DNA of 64,000 bases from Agarophyton chilense. Lineage: Eukaryota > Rhodophyta > Florideophyceae > Gracilariales > Gracilariaceae. The notes beneath the pieces were generated by a model, which ran no database searches, had not been told where the DNA came from, and was given only the letters and a program-made list of their open reading frames with translations. The stretch lies in the NCBI GenBank assembly GCA_030374765.1, contig JARGXX010000007.1, forward strand, positions 558,001-622,000, given 5' to 3'. Position 1 is the first letter of the stretch, and each line of letters opens with the position of its first letter. The translations under genes were made by a program, and so were the position numbers. Shown here in pieces: positions 19,596 to 31,800 of the stretch.

Positions 19596-20163
19596 TTTCG
19601 ATGTGCATTTGCAGTTCATAAATTAGTTTTATTATGAACAGATTTGTGCATTTGCGCTGCGGGGACGTCCTCATGAGCTGCAATGGCGTAGAATGTAATG
19701 GGAAGGTTTGGCTCTAGGTAAGAGCCTTATCCCACGCACGCAGGCACAAGTAAATAAAAACCGCCGCCGGCTTCGGCAGCGGCTACCTCAAGCATGAAAA
19801 GGAATCAATGGAAGAGGTGTGCCCATTCTTTGTTTGCGAAGTGCGGCTCGGTTTACTCTCGAAACTAGTTAACAGCCCGCCGATCAAACCATGTTTAACG
19901 AAACATCACATGATGGGATGAAGGCGACCATCACCGGTAATGAAATGATTTTGCAGTAGAAACATAGAAGGGCGCGACGAACCTAATACTGATTTTGCAT
20001 ATCTGGTAGCCCACGACATGTGTATCAACATTCAACTTTTGCTTGCTTGCTAGCTACATTATTTAGGGAGCTTGTAAACACTAATGGATTTCTACGCGAG
20101 CTAGCCCAGCGTCAAAAAGAAAAGCGTCTGCTTTACGACCGGTATCGGAGAGAGAATGAGTGA

Positions 20164-20188
20164 GTGTGTGTGTGTGTGTGTGTGTGTG
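20164..20188 (+). repeat. GT microsatellite
   Basis: Uninterrupted (GT) run of about 12 units, followed by a GA-rich segment. Confidence 0.95.
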
Positions 20189-20653
20189 CACGAGAGAGAA
20201 AGAATTTGGTTCTGAACGCCCTCTGTGTGTACGGCGAATGCAGAAATTTTTAAGAATGAAAACAAACGCATACACTCTACAGCGTACCTCTGACTCATAA
20301 AACTACAGAAGATATATCAAGCAGTATATCTCTGTTCCGTTTCGCATGGAACATACATGTACTTCGTAATTTACGAAACAGAAATAATCTTTGATTCTAT
20401 GGAAAAAACGGCCATAGTTATAATGTACAGGAAAGTTGGATGATATGCTGGTGATCTATGCCATCTTTGTTGAGTTGTGGATATATCAAGGAATAGAAAA
20501 ATGGAATCCATCAAAGAAGAGAAAAAATACAAGAGCTGTGTTTATCTCAACGGACAATTTCCTTCTCGAATAAGATATTCATCATGAGCAACGTTGCTGC
20601 GCTTTATTCCAGTTCCAATATAATATTCCACCTTTGTAGAAGCCCGGTGGCGA

Positions 20654-20683
20654 CTTTTTTTGGGTTTTTTTGAGGGGGGGGTG
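20654..20683 (+). repeat. Homopolymer cluster
   Basis: Runs of T, G, T and G in succession, ending with eight G; likely to be unstable in copying and sequencing. Confidence 0.85.
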
Positions 20684-23600
20684 TTCCTCGCACCCTTACC
20701 AATCTTCTGACTCTTCATTCACAGTTTAGGTTTCTTTGTCCAGAAAGATCGTGAATACAGGAAAACACACTTTACAATGTCTGTTTGAAAGATACCAGGG
20801 GATTCTTGGAGAATGATAAAGTTGAGGTGTGAGGATGATGAAATTGCAGACCGGTGAACGGGTGGGCTTGAGTGCGGAACACAGCTTCGCGTCTTTTGGG
20901 ACATGGCATACTGCCGTTTTATACATGTTTGAAGACACTGTCGGTCTGAAGACAGAGTGCTTCTGAAAACTTGCATGCCTGTATTAAAAGAGCAGGGCTT
21001 GTAAAACCATGGGAATGACAAGGATTATGACGAGGAAGAATCCAAACCACTCTCAAGAGAAATCACGGGTCATGCAAATCTATAGCAATGTATGAGAATC
21101 TTCCGAAGAAGGAAGTGAAAGAGAACCAGACGGAAAGCCTTGTTGTATGCTTTGTAGTTCTCAAACTGGGATCCATCAATGTTCCTGTGTGGCTCACGGC
21201 CCACAACTTGATCTCCCAATAATGAACAACGTGGTTCCCTTTTTATCTGACATTATTCTTTTTAATGTATTAAATATTCTTCGTATGAATGTGATAACAG
21301 TGATTTTTTCTAGTATTATTGGGCTATACTCGAGCGGAAGCACTTATCGAAGGAGATCTTGAGGAAGGTCACGATTCTACACTGCAATGTTGCTCTTACG
21401 CTCATAAAGGAACATGTCCTGCTCCATTCACAGACAGCTCTGGAAAATGTATAGGCCAATAAGAACCGGTAATTCTTGCATGAGAAATCTCCAGAATTGA
21501 AAATGAAGACAAAACATAAAATAGCAAATTCTGGTAAGTTGAAAGATCGTTCAGAAACCGGGACACGTCTAAATGTGTCTGCAAAGAATATCTCGTTGTA
21601 TCCAAGACTATGCTTTGCATTCAAAGAAGGTTCTTTCGAAGTGTGTATATATCTAGCCATTCTGTTCTCTCGTCAGTTCTTTGAGGACGAAAGCTTCCCG
21701 GACGATTTGATGAAAGCACGTCCATGACTGTCGCTTATTCAAAGGGAAAATTTTCATTTCTACAGCTTTCTAAACTAGCTTCCTCAAGTACTGGCGTGTT
21801 GTAAAAGCATCTACTGGCTTGTTTGTGAGAGGTAATGGTCTCTGAAAGGACAGAAACAAAGAAACCCCGTATCAAAAGGATAGCTTCTGTGAAACGATCC
21901 CTGCTAGTCGCAACGATGCTGTTGAAGCTACCCAGCCTCTTTGAGTAGTCAATGATTTACTGGGCAGAAGTTTCTTATCTGGCATCTTCAAATTAGGCTA
22001 GTACGCATATGCGTCTCATTGTGTAGTCACTCCCATTCTGGGATGCTAGCCAAAGTAGCATATATCTGTTGCATGGCTAGGTAGCTCCACAAAACATTAT
22101 TAAAGCCCATCCTGAAGAACTGCCTCACACTCTTCAGCCAGCGTTTTGTTCACAGTCAAGAGATCTGACAGATGCGACAGTAGTAATATGATATGTCTTG
22201 TGCTTAATTTTCTGCATTGGAATACAATATTTAGGAGCGGGAATCAATCTTTTAAGCAGAGTTCATGGCTTGTCTTACCATACATATTCACGCAAATGCT
22301 GAATTCTGGATATGCTGGAGACAAGAGCCGTGCCACAGGGGGTCTCTCCCTCGATGAGAGATGGAACGCCCGCTTCGGGCATTTCGCTCTTGCCACGTGG
22401 GATGAACAAAATACCTTTCTGCATTGATGGCATTATGATAAAGCCGTACATTCGTCTTTGGCAGTATTCTTCTCTTTTGTTGAAACAATGCGTGATTCTT
22501 TCAGTCACGTGTCACTAGACTGATAAACAGCTATGGCTGAACCAGCTGAGCTCAATGATGATTCCAATTCAAGAAAAGACAAAATTTGTACACGATGCCA
22601 TCTTGCAAGGCAAACAAGACCCGGGCCACCATTTCCTGCTTCGTATGCAATTCGGAGAAAATAGGATTGCGAGACTTACTGGAACGGAAATCCTTCGAAG
22701 AGTGAGAGCAGCAAGGAAAACCTGAGGTCGCCTGAATGAAGCGTGCAAGACATACAAAGGTAAACAAACGTGCGATTTTCCGACATCTCAACTGCGAAGC
22801 TTTGCTGCAAATATATGACAAAACGGGTGAAAATAACGACAAACACAGAATAGTTCGAAATTATTGATTTGAAAAGATGTTTTCCTGCCTGATTCAGATT
22901 CTGTTTACCGCTGTCGTGTTTACTGTAGACTTACATATGGAAAGCTTAAAAACCAGAATATGCTTTTGTGATGAATTTATGGTGTGCTGTACGATGAACT
23001 TCTCGGTAGGTACGAAAGGTACTACAGTACAGAGGGGTGCCTTCACTATTGGACATGTGTCCTAGCATTTGGTCGCTCCCGAAATTCCAAATCGCAAATT
23101 GAGTGCACTCAAATTCAGCGGTTCAACCATTTGAGTGTATTCGACTTGCACAATGTGGATAATGCCATATTATGGCTCGGCCCGGAAAATACATTTCATC
23201 AAGGACGCCAACTTGAAACATGGCGCCAACGAAGCCATTGAAACACCAAACGAACAAGAAAACTAAACTCCGCCGTGTAGAGCCATGAATAGAAATCAGT
23301 CTATTTGAGCGATCAAAACGACTTCTCTCACCACAGAAGTTGCTTAACCTCTCCAACACCAACTTACACCTTCCACAACCGGACTCAACGACCAAACCCC
23401 TTCCCTTCCTATTTCCACGGCGCTTAAAACCAACCATCGATCAGCGCAGCGTCGTGTGTAAGATTCTGTAAAGCTATGTTCATCACCAACGACCCCAAAA
23501 GTTTGCAACCTTCATTTATGCTCTCTGCATATTTGATAAACAATTCTCCTGACAATAAGACAAACAAAAACTTTACAACTAACAATCCTTGCAGTAAAAA

Positions 23601-23723
23601 CAAAATTATTCCATTACACTTGCTAAACCGGCAAAAGTCAAAATAAAACAAACTTTTTATCGTCTTTTGTCGATAAATACCTATCGGTCTGTCATGAAGA
23701 ATAAGAGGCACTTTTGAACGAAC

Positions 23724-24200
23724 ATGAATCGATTTATGCAAAACAAACGTACAGGCGAATGTTTGGAGAGGAGGTTAGCTACTTTATATCCCCTCTGCCT
23801 GCCTACGGGAGTTTTTTTTTCCAGACGACGTCAAGAACGCCAAAAAAATCGCGAGCTTCTGACAACACGTGCGGATTTCAGAGCAGGCGAGTATGCGAAA
23901 GAAACTTCTGGTTCTGCATTTCTGAGTGGTAATGATTCTAACACTGAAGATGGAAAAAAACGTTAACATGCATATAGGGAAAAAACAAAAACAAACTTCT
24001 TGGCACTTCTGTACTATCCCGCCCACTTTCCCACCCCCGCTTTAGTTTTAAAGCTTCTGCAGCTGAAAATGACCTGATGTCGATATTAAATTTGTCTATG
24101 CAAAATGATGAGAAGCGCTTCTAGAAAGATCTAGAAAGGCGCAAAGAAGAAAAAGGAAAACTTCTTTACACCATCATGATGAGAACCGACGTCAAGACAA
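23724..24200 (+). pseudogene. Charged coiled-coil coding scrap
   Basis: A frame with SRRRQERQKNREL, then FRAGEYAKETSGSAFLSGND, is followed (about 24060-24200) by DLMSILNLSMQNDEKRF and LERRKEEKGKL in other frames. The texture resembles the charged tail of transposon-linked Myb/SANT-like proteins, as at 15.1-15.9 kb. Stops and frame changes interrupt it; no domain is certain. Confidence 0.22.
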
Positions 24201-25430
24201 GTTGATAGATGATGTTGATGCTGATCCTCAAGTCGTCGTTGAAAAAGGATTGGAGGTTAAGTGTATCGTGTAGAAACTGGATCGCCTCAACACAGAGGTG
24301 TAGCATATAAGTGGACAATATTTTGTTCAAATCAAATTTACTGCTTCGCAGATTAAACAGGTCTACTTTACACAACAACATGATGTGATGTTTTCCATTC
24401 TATTCATATATAAACCTTTTTTTTAATGCTCGGGAATATGCGCTTGAATGCCCTCATCCCTCATTTTGATGCTTTCGGAACGGATGTGGCTTGTTGGATG
24501 CGCCTGTAATCATCACGGCCTCTTTTGATCTTCTCACCCTCAGCGGACTTGATAAGATACAGGTAAAACCCACAGAAAATTGTAGAATCAACCACGCATG
24601 TACCTCCATGTATTTCATGCTTCTTTTCAAGCTTTTCATATACCGTTGTCTACTCCGAGACTTGTGAAGCGTGTAATCACCCAGGTGAATTGATCGTACA
24701 TATGACCACCTTTTTGGGTAGAAACTAGTACGTTGTTGTTGAAAAACGTAGAAAAAAAGCGAAAAGCAAATAAAAATCGTATAATAATTTATTCAATAAT
24801 CTGTGAATCTGCGTATCCAGAATTGGAAACTTCAACGTTCAGAAAGAAGGATGCCACGTTCAGGCGACGTCTATGATCAATTTACAACCTATATTCTCAA
24901 GGATTCCGGAGGATGTTCTGAAAGGACGTCTTGCGCGTCTTTTCTCTATGACATTCTATGTGTATTAGACACTTAAGAAGAAAAATATGATGGTGACTAG
25001 AACAATACTACACTTCACTTTAGAATTATATAAAAACAGGTTCAAAGCAAAATCTAGCCATCAAATCAGAAGTCAGCTTTGACGCTCACAAGTTGCATAT
25101 TCTGCGTGAACATTTATTGGTTTGAAGTATGCTAGCGCATACTATAGATATTCAACGTCGTAGTCCATCTTGGCGTTACTGGAGGTATACAGGAGAACGT
25201 GTGTGAGTATGTAAAGCGTCTTTTCTGCTCCGAGGAAAGACCATATGAGAATCAAAACCACCGCATATAGAGCCACTGAACGATGGTCATGACTTTTCGA
25301 TCTGTAAGATCCGCTTATGAGCGACATGTAATTCGAAGGGCCTAACCGCAACCCTCGAATATGAAGTATATTCTTGCGATACAGTTGAACGAAAGTCAAA
25401 AAATAATTTAGATCAGAAGAAAGCAAACGG
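24201..25430. other. Non-coding, AT-rich
   Basis: Nothing recognised. If relic F still had a 5' LTR it would lie here, but no second copy was found. Confidence 0.4.
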
Positions 25431-25437
25431 AATAATC

Positions 25438-25914
25438 TTGTACGCGCTTTTTAATGAAGCCATACGAATTGTTCGGAATGATGTTCAAAACCCCGACAGA
25501 GTGATACAGAAGCTCGGAGAGATGTATGATTCAAAACCAGCAGCCGCCCGGATCGCGAAAATGACGGAACCAATATCGATGTGGTACTCCAAAGTGAAGC
25601 AACACATTGGAAAACAAATAGATCGAATGAAGAGCATTTTGTATAATCTTGAATATATGAACAGTACTATATCTATGGAGCTCTCGATTGCAATTTTATT
25701 TGTGTCGTTTAGTGCTACAGAGCTGGTTCCAATAACAGAAGCGTTAAAAACACTCTCGGACCGGAAGGCTACGTGGAAGACAGTGACTGAAAAACAACTA
25801 AAAGAACAGAAAGAAATCTGGTCGAAAAACAAACGAGTTGAACGGGTTCCCTTCATGACTTCCTACAGCCACATCTGCAGTATTACGAAAAATAAAACAA
25901 AAAATCTTGATTAA
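25438..25914 (+). pseudogene. Gag-like region of relic F
   Basis: Reads ARIAKMTEPISMWYSKVKQ, IGKQIDRMKSILYNLEYM, then FSATELVPITEALKTLS. This helical pattern with a conserved 'D-R-M...L..L..M' core is typical of copia gag polyproteins of the UBN2 type. Confidence 0.5.
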
Positions 25915-26069
25915 ACCCGAAAGTCCACGAAAAAAGTTGCATGGCGGTTAAACAGAACATGAGCCGTCAAAGAAACCAAAAGGGATCCAAACTGAAGGTA
26001 TGCTTCCAGAAAGAGTTCTAAAAGCAAGCCTCCCAAATGAACCCCAACTCGAGCTGTACTGCAGCAAAC

Positions 26070-26970
26070 TATGCCAAGAGAAATTGAAACCCTTGTCGTG
26101 ATGCTAGAGTCACAAACTTTATCACACATGACTCCAAGGAAAGGCAACTTTTTTGACATCCAGAACTATTCTGTATCTATTGCACTGGGAGTGAACTCCT
26201 TAAAGCATGATGATATCAAGCGGACAAAAGAAGTGAAGTGGACAGCTGAAAACACGATGACAGAGGTGCACTGTAGTGAGTCCATGTGCTCCCGAAAGTT
26301 GGCAAAAGACCAGCTTTCTGTTCCAGCGCGAACTGATAAGGACTTTGTTTTGCTGTTCAAAAGAGAGCAGGCTATTATACTCCATAGAGAGACAAATTTT
26401 CGACTTTTCGGCACTATGCAAAGGGAGTAGGACGGTTCATTCTATGTAGGAAAGCAATCTTCTAGAACATCTAACGGGGTTTTTGACGAAGGAATGATGG
26501 GAGCAGCACTGCAACATAAAAAAACAGAATCAAATTCGCGAGCGGTTATGAAGCCTTGCATTTTAATAGCGAGACCTCAGATGATGCAAAATCTGATTCA
26601 GAAGTTTTTAATTTTAATCACCAAGGACTAGTCTACGAAAGGCATGGAAATGGAGATGGCTCTGAAAATGATGAAGACGCCAATCTTAAAAGAATGAAAA
26701 ATCTGGAATATTCGAACAACAGTCCGGGAAATGAGCTGGAGAGGCTTCGGTAACGACGGTTGGCACATGCTTACCTAAAAGAAACAATCAGAAAGATGAT
26801 TCGAAATGGATTTCTACCAAAAACAAAGACTCCAAAGATGAACTGTGATCCTTTTGCGACAGGAAAATACAGACGTTCATTCAGTCAAAGTTTCACCAAA
26901 GCTCCGAAACCAGGTAAAATGAAATCGGATATTGTAGAGCAGTCTCAAATGGAGAAACAGTTCTCGGGTG
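26070..26970 (+). pseudogene. Protease and pre-integrase regions of relic F
   Basis: SHMTPRKGNFFDI and VSIALGVNSL match the stretch just after the copia protease active site. IRKMIRNGFLPKTKTPKMNC, then CDPFATGKYRRSFSQS, matches the GAG-pre-integrase segment with its Cys pair. These are parts of a fossil polyprotein. Confidence 0.5.
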
Positions 26971-27729
26971 TTCGAGGCCCGCTCTCGCGAAGAGGGGTAA
27001 CTCAGCAAACGAGTCTTCGTGCCAACAATGTGTGGGTGTACGACCAAAGTGTTTCAGGCAATACCTACGAAGGTGATGAACCCAGGAAAAGGAAAAGAAT
27101 CAAAGAAAGATCAAAAGACAAGGATATTCCGTGGACAACATCAAAATGTAGAGCAAAAATGTAGGGCGAAATAGGACGCACGATCAAGTGTACAGACCTT
27201 TGAAAGGGGTATCCACACTGGATAAGCGAAACAAAGACGAGCAAAAACAACCCCTTTAAGACGGTTGTGTACTGTCCTCAACACAGGAAAACCAACAAAA
27301 GAAAGAAACACACCAAAAACAATGGTACAGTGACACCTGAGCTTCCCGAGCGGATAGATTAGCCAAACCGGTCACGGTTCCTCCCGTTAAGAGATGGAGA
27401 CTCGCGTAGGCGACACAATCTAGAGCCAAGCACTCAGGGACCATTTACTTCGTGGTAGCGATGTCGGTGAAGCCATCGATTAAGTCTGTTTTAGACATTG
27501 AACTACAGGTGTAGACTAGAGTAGTGCAAACCAACCCTGGTCCATACACTTATCATGTGTGTAACCCCATTCATGCACGTCCACCCGTCCACTACGGTTT
27601 TGCTGTAAAGACTTGAATAACATACCTTTTAAGGTGCCTAAAATACTAAAAACAGATATTACTCATAAAGGACGTGACGTGGTCCCCGATATATCGGATG
27701 CCATATAAATGGTGCCCCGAACGGTTATA

Positions 27730-28440
27730 CGCGCACGCGGTGCTCTACAGAAGTCGTAAGGAAAGTGAATCTCACGTCTCTACGCTGCAGTAGACGAGTT
27801 CTCTCTATTCGCATATGCGCAAACGATTTGGACTAAAGGAAAAGCGTCTATGGTGGTTGGAGAGTTCATGATCTTTCTTGAACTCCAATCTGGACACAAA
27901 ATCACAACATTACACATCGACAGCGGAAAGAAGTTCACCAAAACAAAAGATAAATTGCTTAAACTAGGTGTTTCAGTTAAGTCTTCACCTCCATACATAC
28001 CAGCTTCAAACACACTCGTAGAGAGAACGAAAGGAGTAACTCTAGTGCTTCCCCGCACTTGCCTGTCTGAAGCAAAGCTATCACTTTAGTTCTTGTCGTA
28101 GGCCTTAAAGCTCGTCTTTGACTCGAGAAACGTAGAGTCACACAGTAGTACTGGTAGATGTCCATAAGATCTCATGTTTAACACCTTTGCGCCGTACACA
28201 AAGCATCTTAGACCATTCGGATGTGGTGTTTTGGTTCAACCATCAAAGAAAAAATGGGAAGAGATTGAAACCAGGCAGTTTCTTGGAATCAATGTGGGAC
28301 ATACAGGGGGGTGGTATTTATAAGATTCTCCGTGACTCGGGACATTTCTCGCGAAACTGGTACGCTTCCCGGGGCAAAAGCCATCATGTAAAGAGTCAGA
28401 GAAATGTAATTAGTATCCGAAGTGTACTGTAATATAATAT
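27730..28440 (+). pseudogene. Integrase core of relic F
   Basis: LHIDSGKKFTKTKDKLLKLG carries the second catalytic Asp region; SSPPYIPASNTLVERTKG carries the P...N..VER motif with the catalytic Glu. Downstream, LRPFGCGVLVQPSKKKWEE and RQFLGINVGHTGGWY match the copia integrase C-terminal region. DNA-joining enzyme of a fossil element. Confidence 0.6.
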
Positions 28441-29126
28441 TAATTAAAATCAGAGTACAGTAATGCTAAAATCTGTTTATACTTTAAACGTGAATGCAGT
28501 GTAATATCATCGGGATTTGGATGAGCTCTATCTTTGAAAGTAAGTAAATCCAAAGTGAAGCGGTGCTTTACTTATGACTGAGTTCTTTTTCATCGAAACT
28601 TTATTGATCTGTATATGAAAACGGTCTTGTGCATGTGAGAGTTCATTTAACTAACATTGATGTGCTATTTTTTACACTTTGTGATTAATTGATTCTTAAC
28701 TGTGGTTACAATAAGACAACGTAAATTATATGAATACCATAAGATATCTATTAGACTGCACCACTATGACGATTGTAAAGCGCTTGGATGAGTGTACCTT
28801 GATGCCTAGTACGACCTCTGCAATGCACATATCCAATTTTCACCATCCTTCAATCTTCGAATTCGTGTTCGAATTTTGAAACAAAACTACTCCAGAACTT
28901 CAACGCAAGATTACTTTCGATAGTATCTTTTAAGTATACAACGCATTGTTCCATTCAATCCAGAATCTGTCCATGCTCGTGGAATCCAAATTGCAATCCC
29001 ATGACCTTTTTCTCACACCAAGATTCCTTGTGCTCCATCCAGCTCTATGCTCTTGTTTGAATTCGTGTAAATTAAAACACAAGTCCAAGGATAAAGATCA
29101 AAGACTACGAACAAAACCTAGTAGAC
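28441..29126. other. Non-coding, AT-rich
   Basis: No gene or repeat recognised between relics F and E. Confidence 0.45.
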
Positions 29127-29434
29127 TGTCGACAAACTCAGAGAAAGGGGGGGGATCTTGTATGTGTCTATCGAAGAACACAGGTTCTTCAGGAGTCCAC
29201 GGGGACAGGCGAAGAGGACTGAGAGCTAGCGTACTGACCCTGGTTATAATTGTAAACAGTTTAATATCGCGTAAACCATATCCTACCGATTAAGAGAAAG
29301 GACGATTACTTTCTCAATCAGTCATTAAAAGGAAAGATGCAGCGTCAAGGAATGGTCGTATTGATAGTCTAGTTCGTAGACAAAAGGACGTATTGATAGT
29401 GTAGTGGTACAAATCAACAATATAAGGCTTTCCA
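29127..29434 (-). repeat. 3' LTR of relic E
   Basis: Shares with 34193-34503, in the same order, GGACAGGCGAAGAG, GCTAGCGTACTG, AATATCGCGTAAA/AATGTCGCGTAAA, and ATAGTGTAGTGGTACAA, then ATATAAGGCTTTC. Confidence 0.7.
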
Positions 29435-29449
29435 TAAAACTCGATTCTT

Positions 29450-30140
29450 TCCTAAACGTCTAGGATGCGATTTATCCACTGTTGAACCGGGATGGGATAA
29501 TGTCTGGTGTCAAAAAGTTGTTCAAGTCTAGAGCACGCCTTATTTATCGTCAAACCATCTGCAGAATTGTCCGTACCGAGAATCCAGCAGATGTTGCTTA
29601 TTTCCATGTTGTGATATGATTCACGCGCGGACATAATGTCCAGCATAAGATGTTTTTCGGTCGTTTTTGTCCCCTACATGATAGATTTGAACACAGAGCT
29701 ACCGTCTGTCAACGCAATGAGCGCAACTTTTTCATTCAACATTGACTGCACTTCACGCTTCAGCAGATATGCGTTTTCAAAAGCACTGCAAAAATCGTAC
29801 TGTTCTGCACCCATTGTCAATCGAACACGCCTTCGACTCTTTTAGCTGGTGTAGTGCATAATGTTGTGCAAACCAGTTTCATCCACCAAACAGATGAAAT
29901 GGCTAAGGGGTGAGTGCAGCGACGGGGCGTTGCAGAAAGGACTGTCACCGTACGCTTTTATTTGTCGTTTGTTTTTGTTGAGAAAGTGTTGAAGCAGACC
30001 TCTCGTTGAGCTAGCTCGCGTGCGGCGGATCAGTTCGTCCATCGATTGGGTGGTGACCAAATTGAACAATGGTTCTGAAATCTGAACCAGCAAGTTGATG
30101 GGGACCAAAATGTCTGGTCTAGTGTGGGTTAACCAAGCCA
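29450..30140 (-). pseudogene. RNase H region of relic E
   Basis: MAWLTHTRPDI, then (near the left LTR) ESYHNMEISNICWI and NSADGLTINKACSRLEQLF, match the copia RNase H end (…AREAYHN…, …N.ADGLT…). Remnant of a fossil pol. Confidence 0.5.
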
Positions 30141-30449
30141 ATTATAGCCGCTATGATCGAGAATCTGGATACGTAGGGTCATGTCGTAGGATCTTGATAG
30201 GTTGGCCAACTGGGTCTGATGGAGTTTGTAGCCATTTACTATTTTCTGGACATGGATTATGGCAGACTTGAAGTTCTGTTACTCTCTGTCTTTGAAATCG
30301 AAGCGAACTTTGGTTAACATGGACTGATTATCAAATTCAGAATCTCCAGTACTGATTGTGTCATCTACATACGCCCCGGGTACGCCAGTAGAGATGTTGT
30401 TCAATGTTTTGAAGAACATGGACAAATCTCCGGCTGTGGGAGTGATTGA

Positions 30450-30725
30450 CAAATCTAACGGAAGTGCCTGGTGTATGCAGAGATCCAGTAATCACCTGAA
30501 TCGCTTAGCCTGTAGAGAGGCTTCAATAGTTTCAGAAGCTGATTCTCCGAAAGTCGAAATTCCGCTGTTGGTTTCACGTAGATGTCGCGCACCAGCGAGT
30601 CGGCTGACTGCAAATAGGCCAGCCAAACGTCCTGTGACCAGATAGGGAAACCAAATAGGGCGGCAATGGCGACGAGGACTTGGATGGAAGACTGCTTCAG
30701 TGTGGTACCCTTGTGGACCAAAAGA
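30450..30725 (-). pseudogene. Reverse transcriptase fragment of relic E
   Basis: LFGFPIWSQDVWLAYLQSAD contains the catalytic Asp region in the copia pattern (QDV..AYLQ). It is followed by LVRDIYVKPTAEF and LLKLLKPLYRLSDSGDYW. Clear copia-type RT remnant. Confidence 0.6.
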
Positions 30726-31339
30726 ATTTTTTCGACATCAGTGTGACCTTGGGCAATGAAACGCGCTTTGTAAACTTCATTATCCGTATCTTTGTTCTAA
30801 TAGAAAGGGCGAAACGACCACCAAGGATTTATTGCGACGATTTCGGATCCAATTCTTCGCGGAACATGATTTCGTATTCGCCACATCATGCTAAATATGC
30901 AAGTTCTTTGAACTTCTCATCTTCAAATAATTAGGTTTTGCTGCGCGCGTTTGAATGGTGTATAATCTACGTAAAGTGTACTGATGGGTTATGCTTTGGC
31001 CGGAAGTTATGTGAACCCTCAAAATGGCGGTGGAGTTCACGATCGTTGTGGAAAGCGGGGTCTGGAAGGATGTGTGCAATGTTGTAGCGATCAAGATGTC
31101 TATCTTTATTCAAAGTATCTTCGTTTTCAATGGTCTTCAGTACTTTGTGTGGTCCGTGCCACTGTTTGCTCTTTTCGTCGTAATAGTGAACATAATGCCC
31201 TGGTTCAATGAGGTACTTTGATGCGGGAGATATAGGAGATCTTAGAGCCTACTGGATACGGAGTTTGGCAGTAATCTGGGCCATTTGTTTCCGGGCTGCT
31301 TCCATCGCGCGGAATCAGTCAGTCTGTCTGGAAACAAAA

Positions 31340-31800
31340 GAAGAAGTGATTGGCAATCACGGTAATTTGCTGTACACAATCATGGACGGAACGAAGCCAT
31401 TTTGCTCCATGGCGTCATTCATGACTTTTATGGAAAATCGTAGCGTAAACTCGCGGTCAAGATTAGGACTGGCGTGCATTACAGTATTGAAGATTCGTCT
31501 CTGTGATGCATGATAGCGTTCGTAAGATTCGATGCTGTTACGTAACTGTAACTCTGATATTTAAATGTCAATTCCGAATTCTCTCGTGCATTTCTCCCAG
31601 TAATCGAAGGTAAACATGGAGCCTTGGTCTGTTTGCATTTTGTTTGAAATTCCAGTATAAGTGTTAATCCATGCTTCCAGGAATGCGTCCTCGACGTGTG
31701 CGGATGATTCACCTTTCAGTGTGACTTCGTTTTGGTAGTTTTTTTGCAGGTCAACGATGTGAAATACGGGTATACTTTTGCGCCATTTGTACGAAATTTA
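31340..31800 (-). pseudogene. Integrase fragment of relic E
   Basis: MQTDQGSMFTFDYWEKCTRE has the catalytic TDQGS.F block, and NAIMHHRDESSIL lies nearby. Further along, AMEQNGFVPSMIVY matches the 'N..N.LVPS.LV' region. Fossil copia integrase. Confidence 0.5.

Larger units (their letters stand above)
19620..23700. other. Long non-coding stretch
   Basis: No supported gene, LTR or RNA. Short scattered protein-like pieces exist: a Cys-rich one near 21140-21230 (KPCCMLCSSQTGIHQCSC) and another near 21355-21445 (LQCCSYAHKGTCPAP). They may be scraps of a zinc-finger gene but are not connected by any clear frame. The two simple repeats are listed separately. Confidence 0.35.
25438..28440 (+). mobile_element. 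Relic F: Ty1/copia element, gag to integrase
   Basis: Plus-strand Ty1/copia order can be read: gag (25438-25914), aspartic-protease region (about 26070-26430), GAG-pre-integrase region (about 26760-26970) and integrase core (about 27730-28440). No LTR pair, RT or RNase H was found, so it is a partial fossil. It is heavily broken (many breaks) and probably old. The integrase-first gene order is the copia hallmark. Confidence 0.65.

Noticed and set aside
20164-20188. Short frames across the GT microsatellite
   Set aside because: Simple-repeat translation (alternating Thr/His or Val/Cys), not a gene.
21140-21450. Zinc-finger gene suggested by Cys-rich scraps
   Set aside because: Pieces are short, in unrelated frames and without a connecting open frame or splice signals that I could support.
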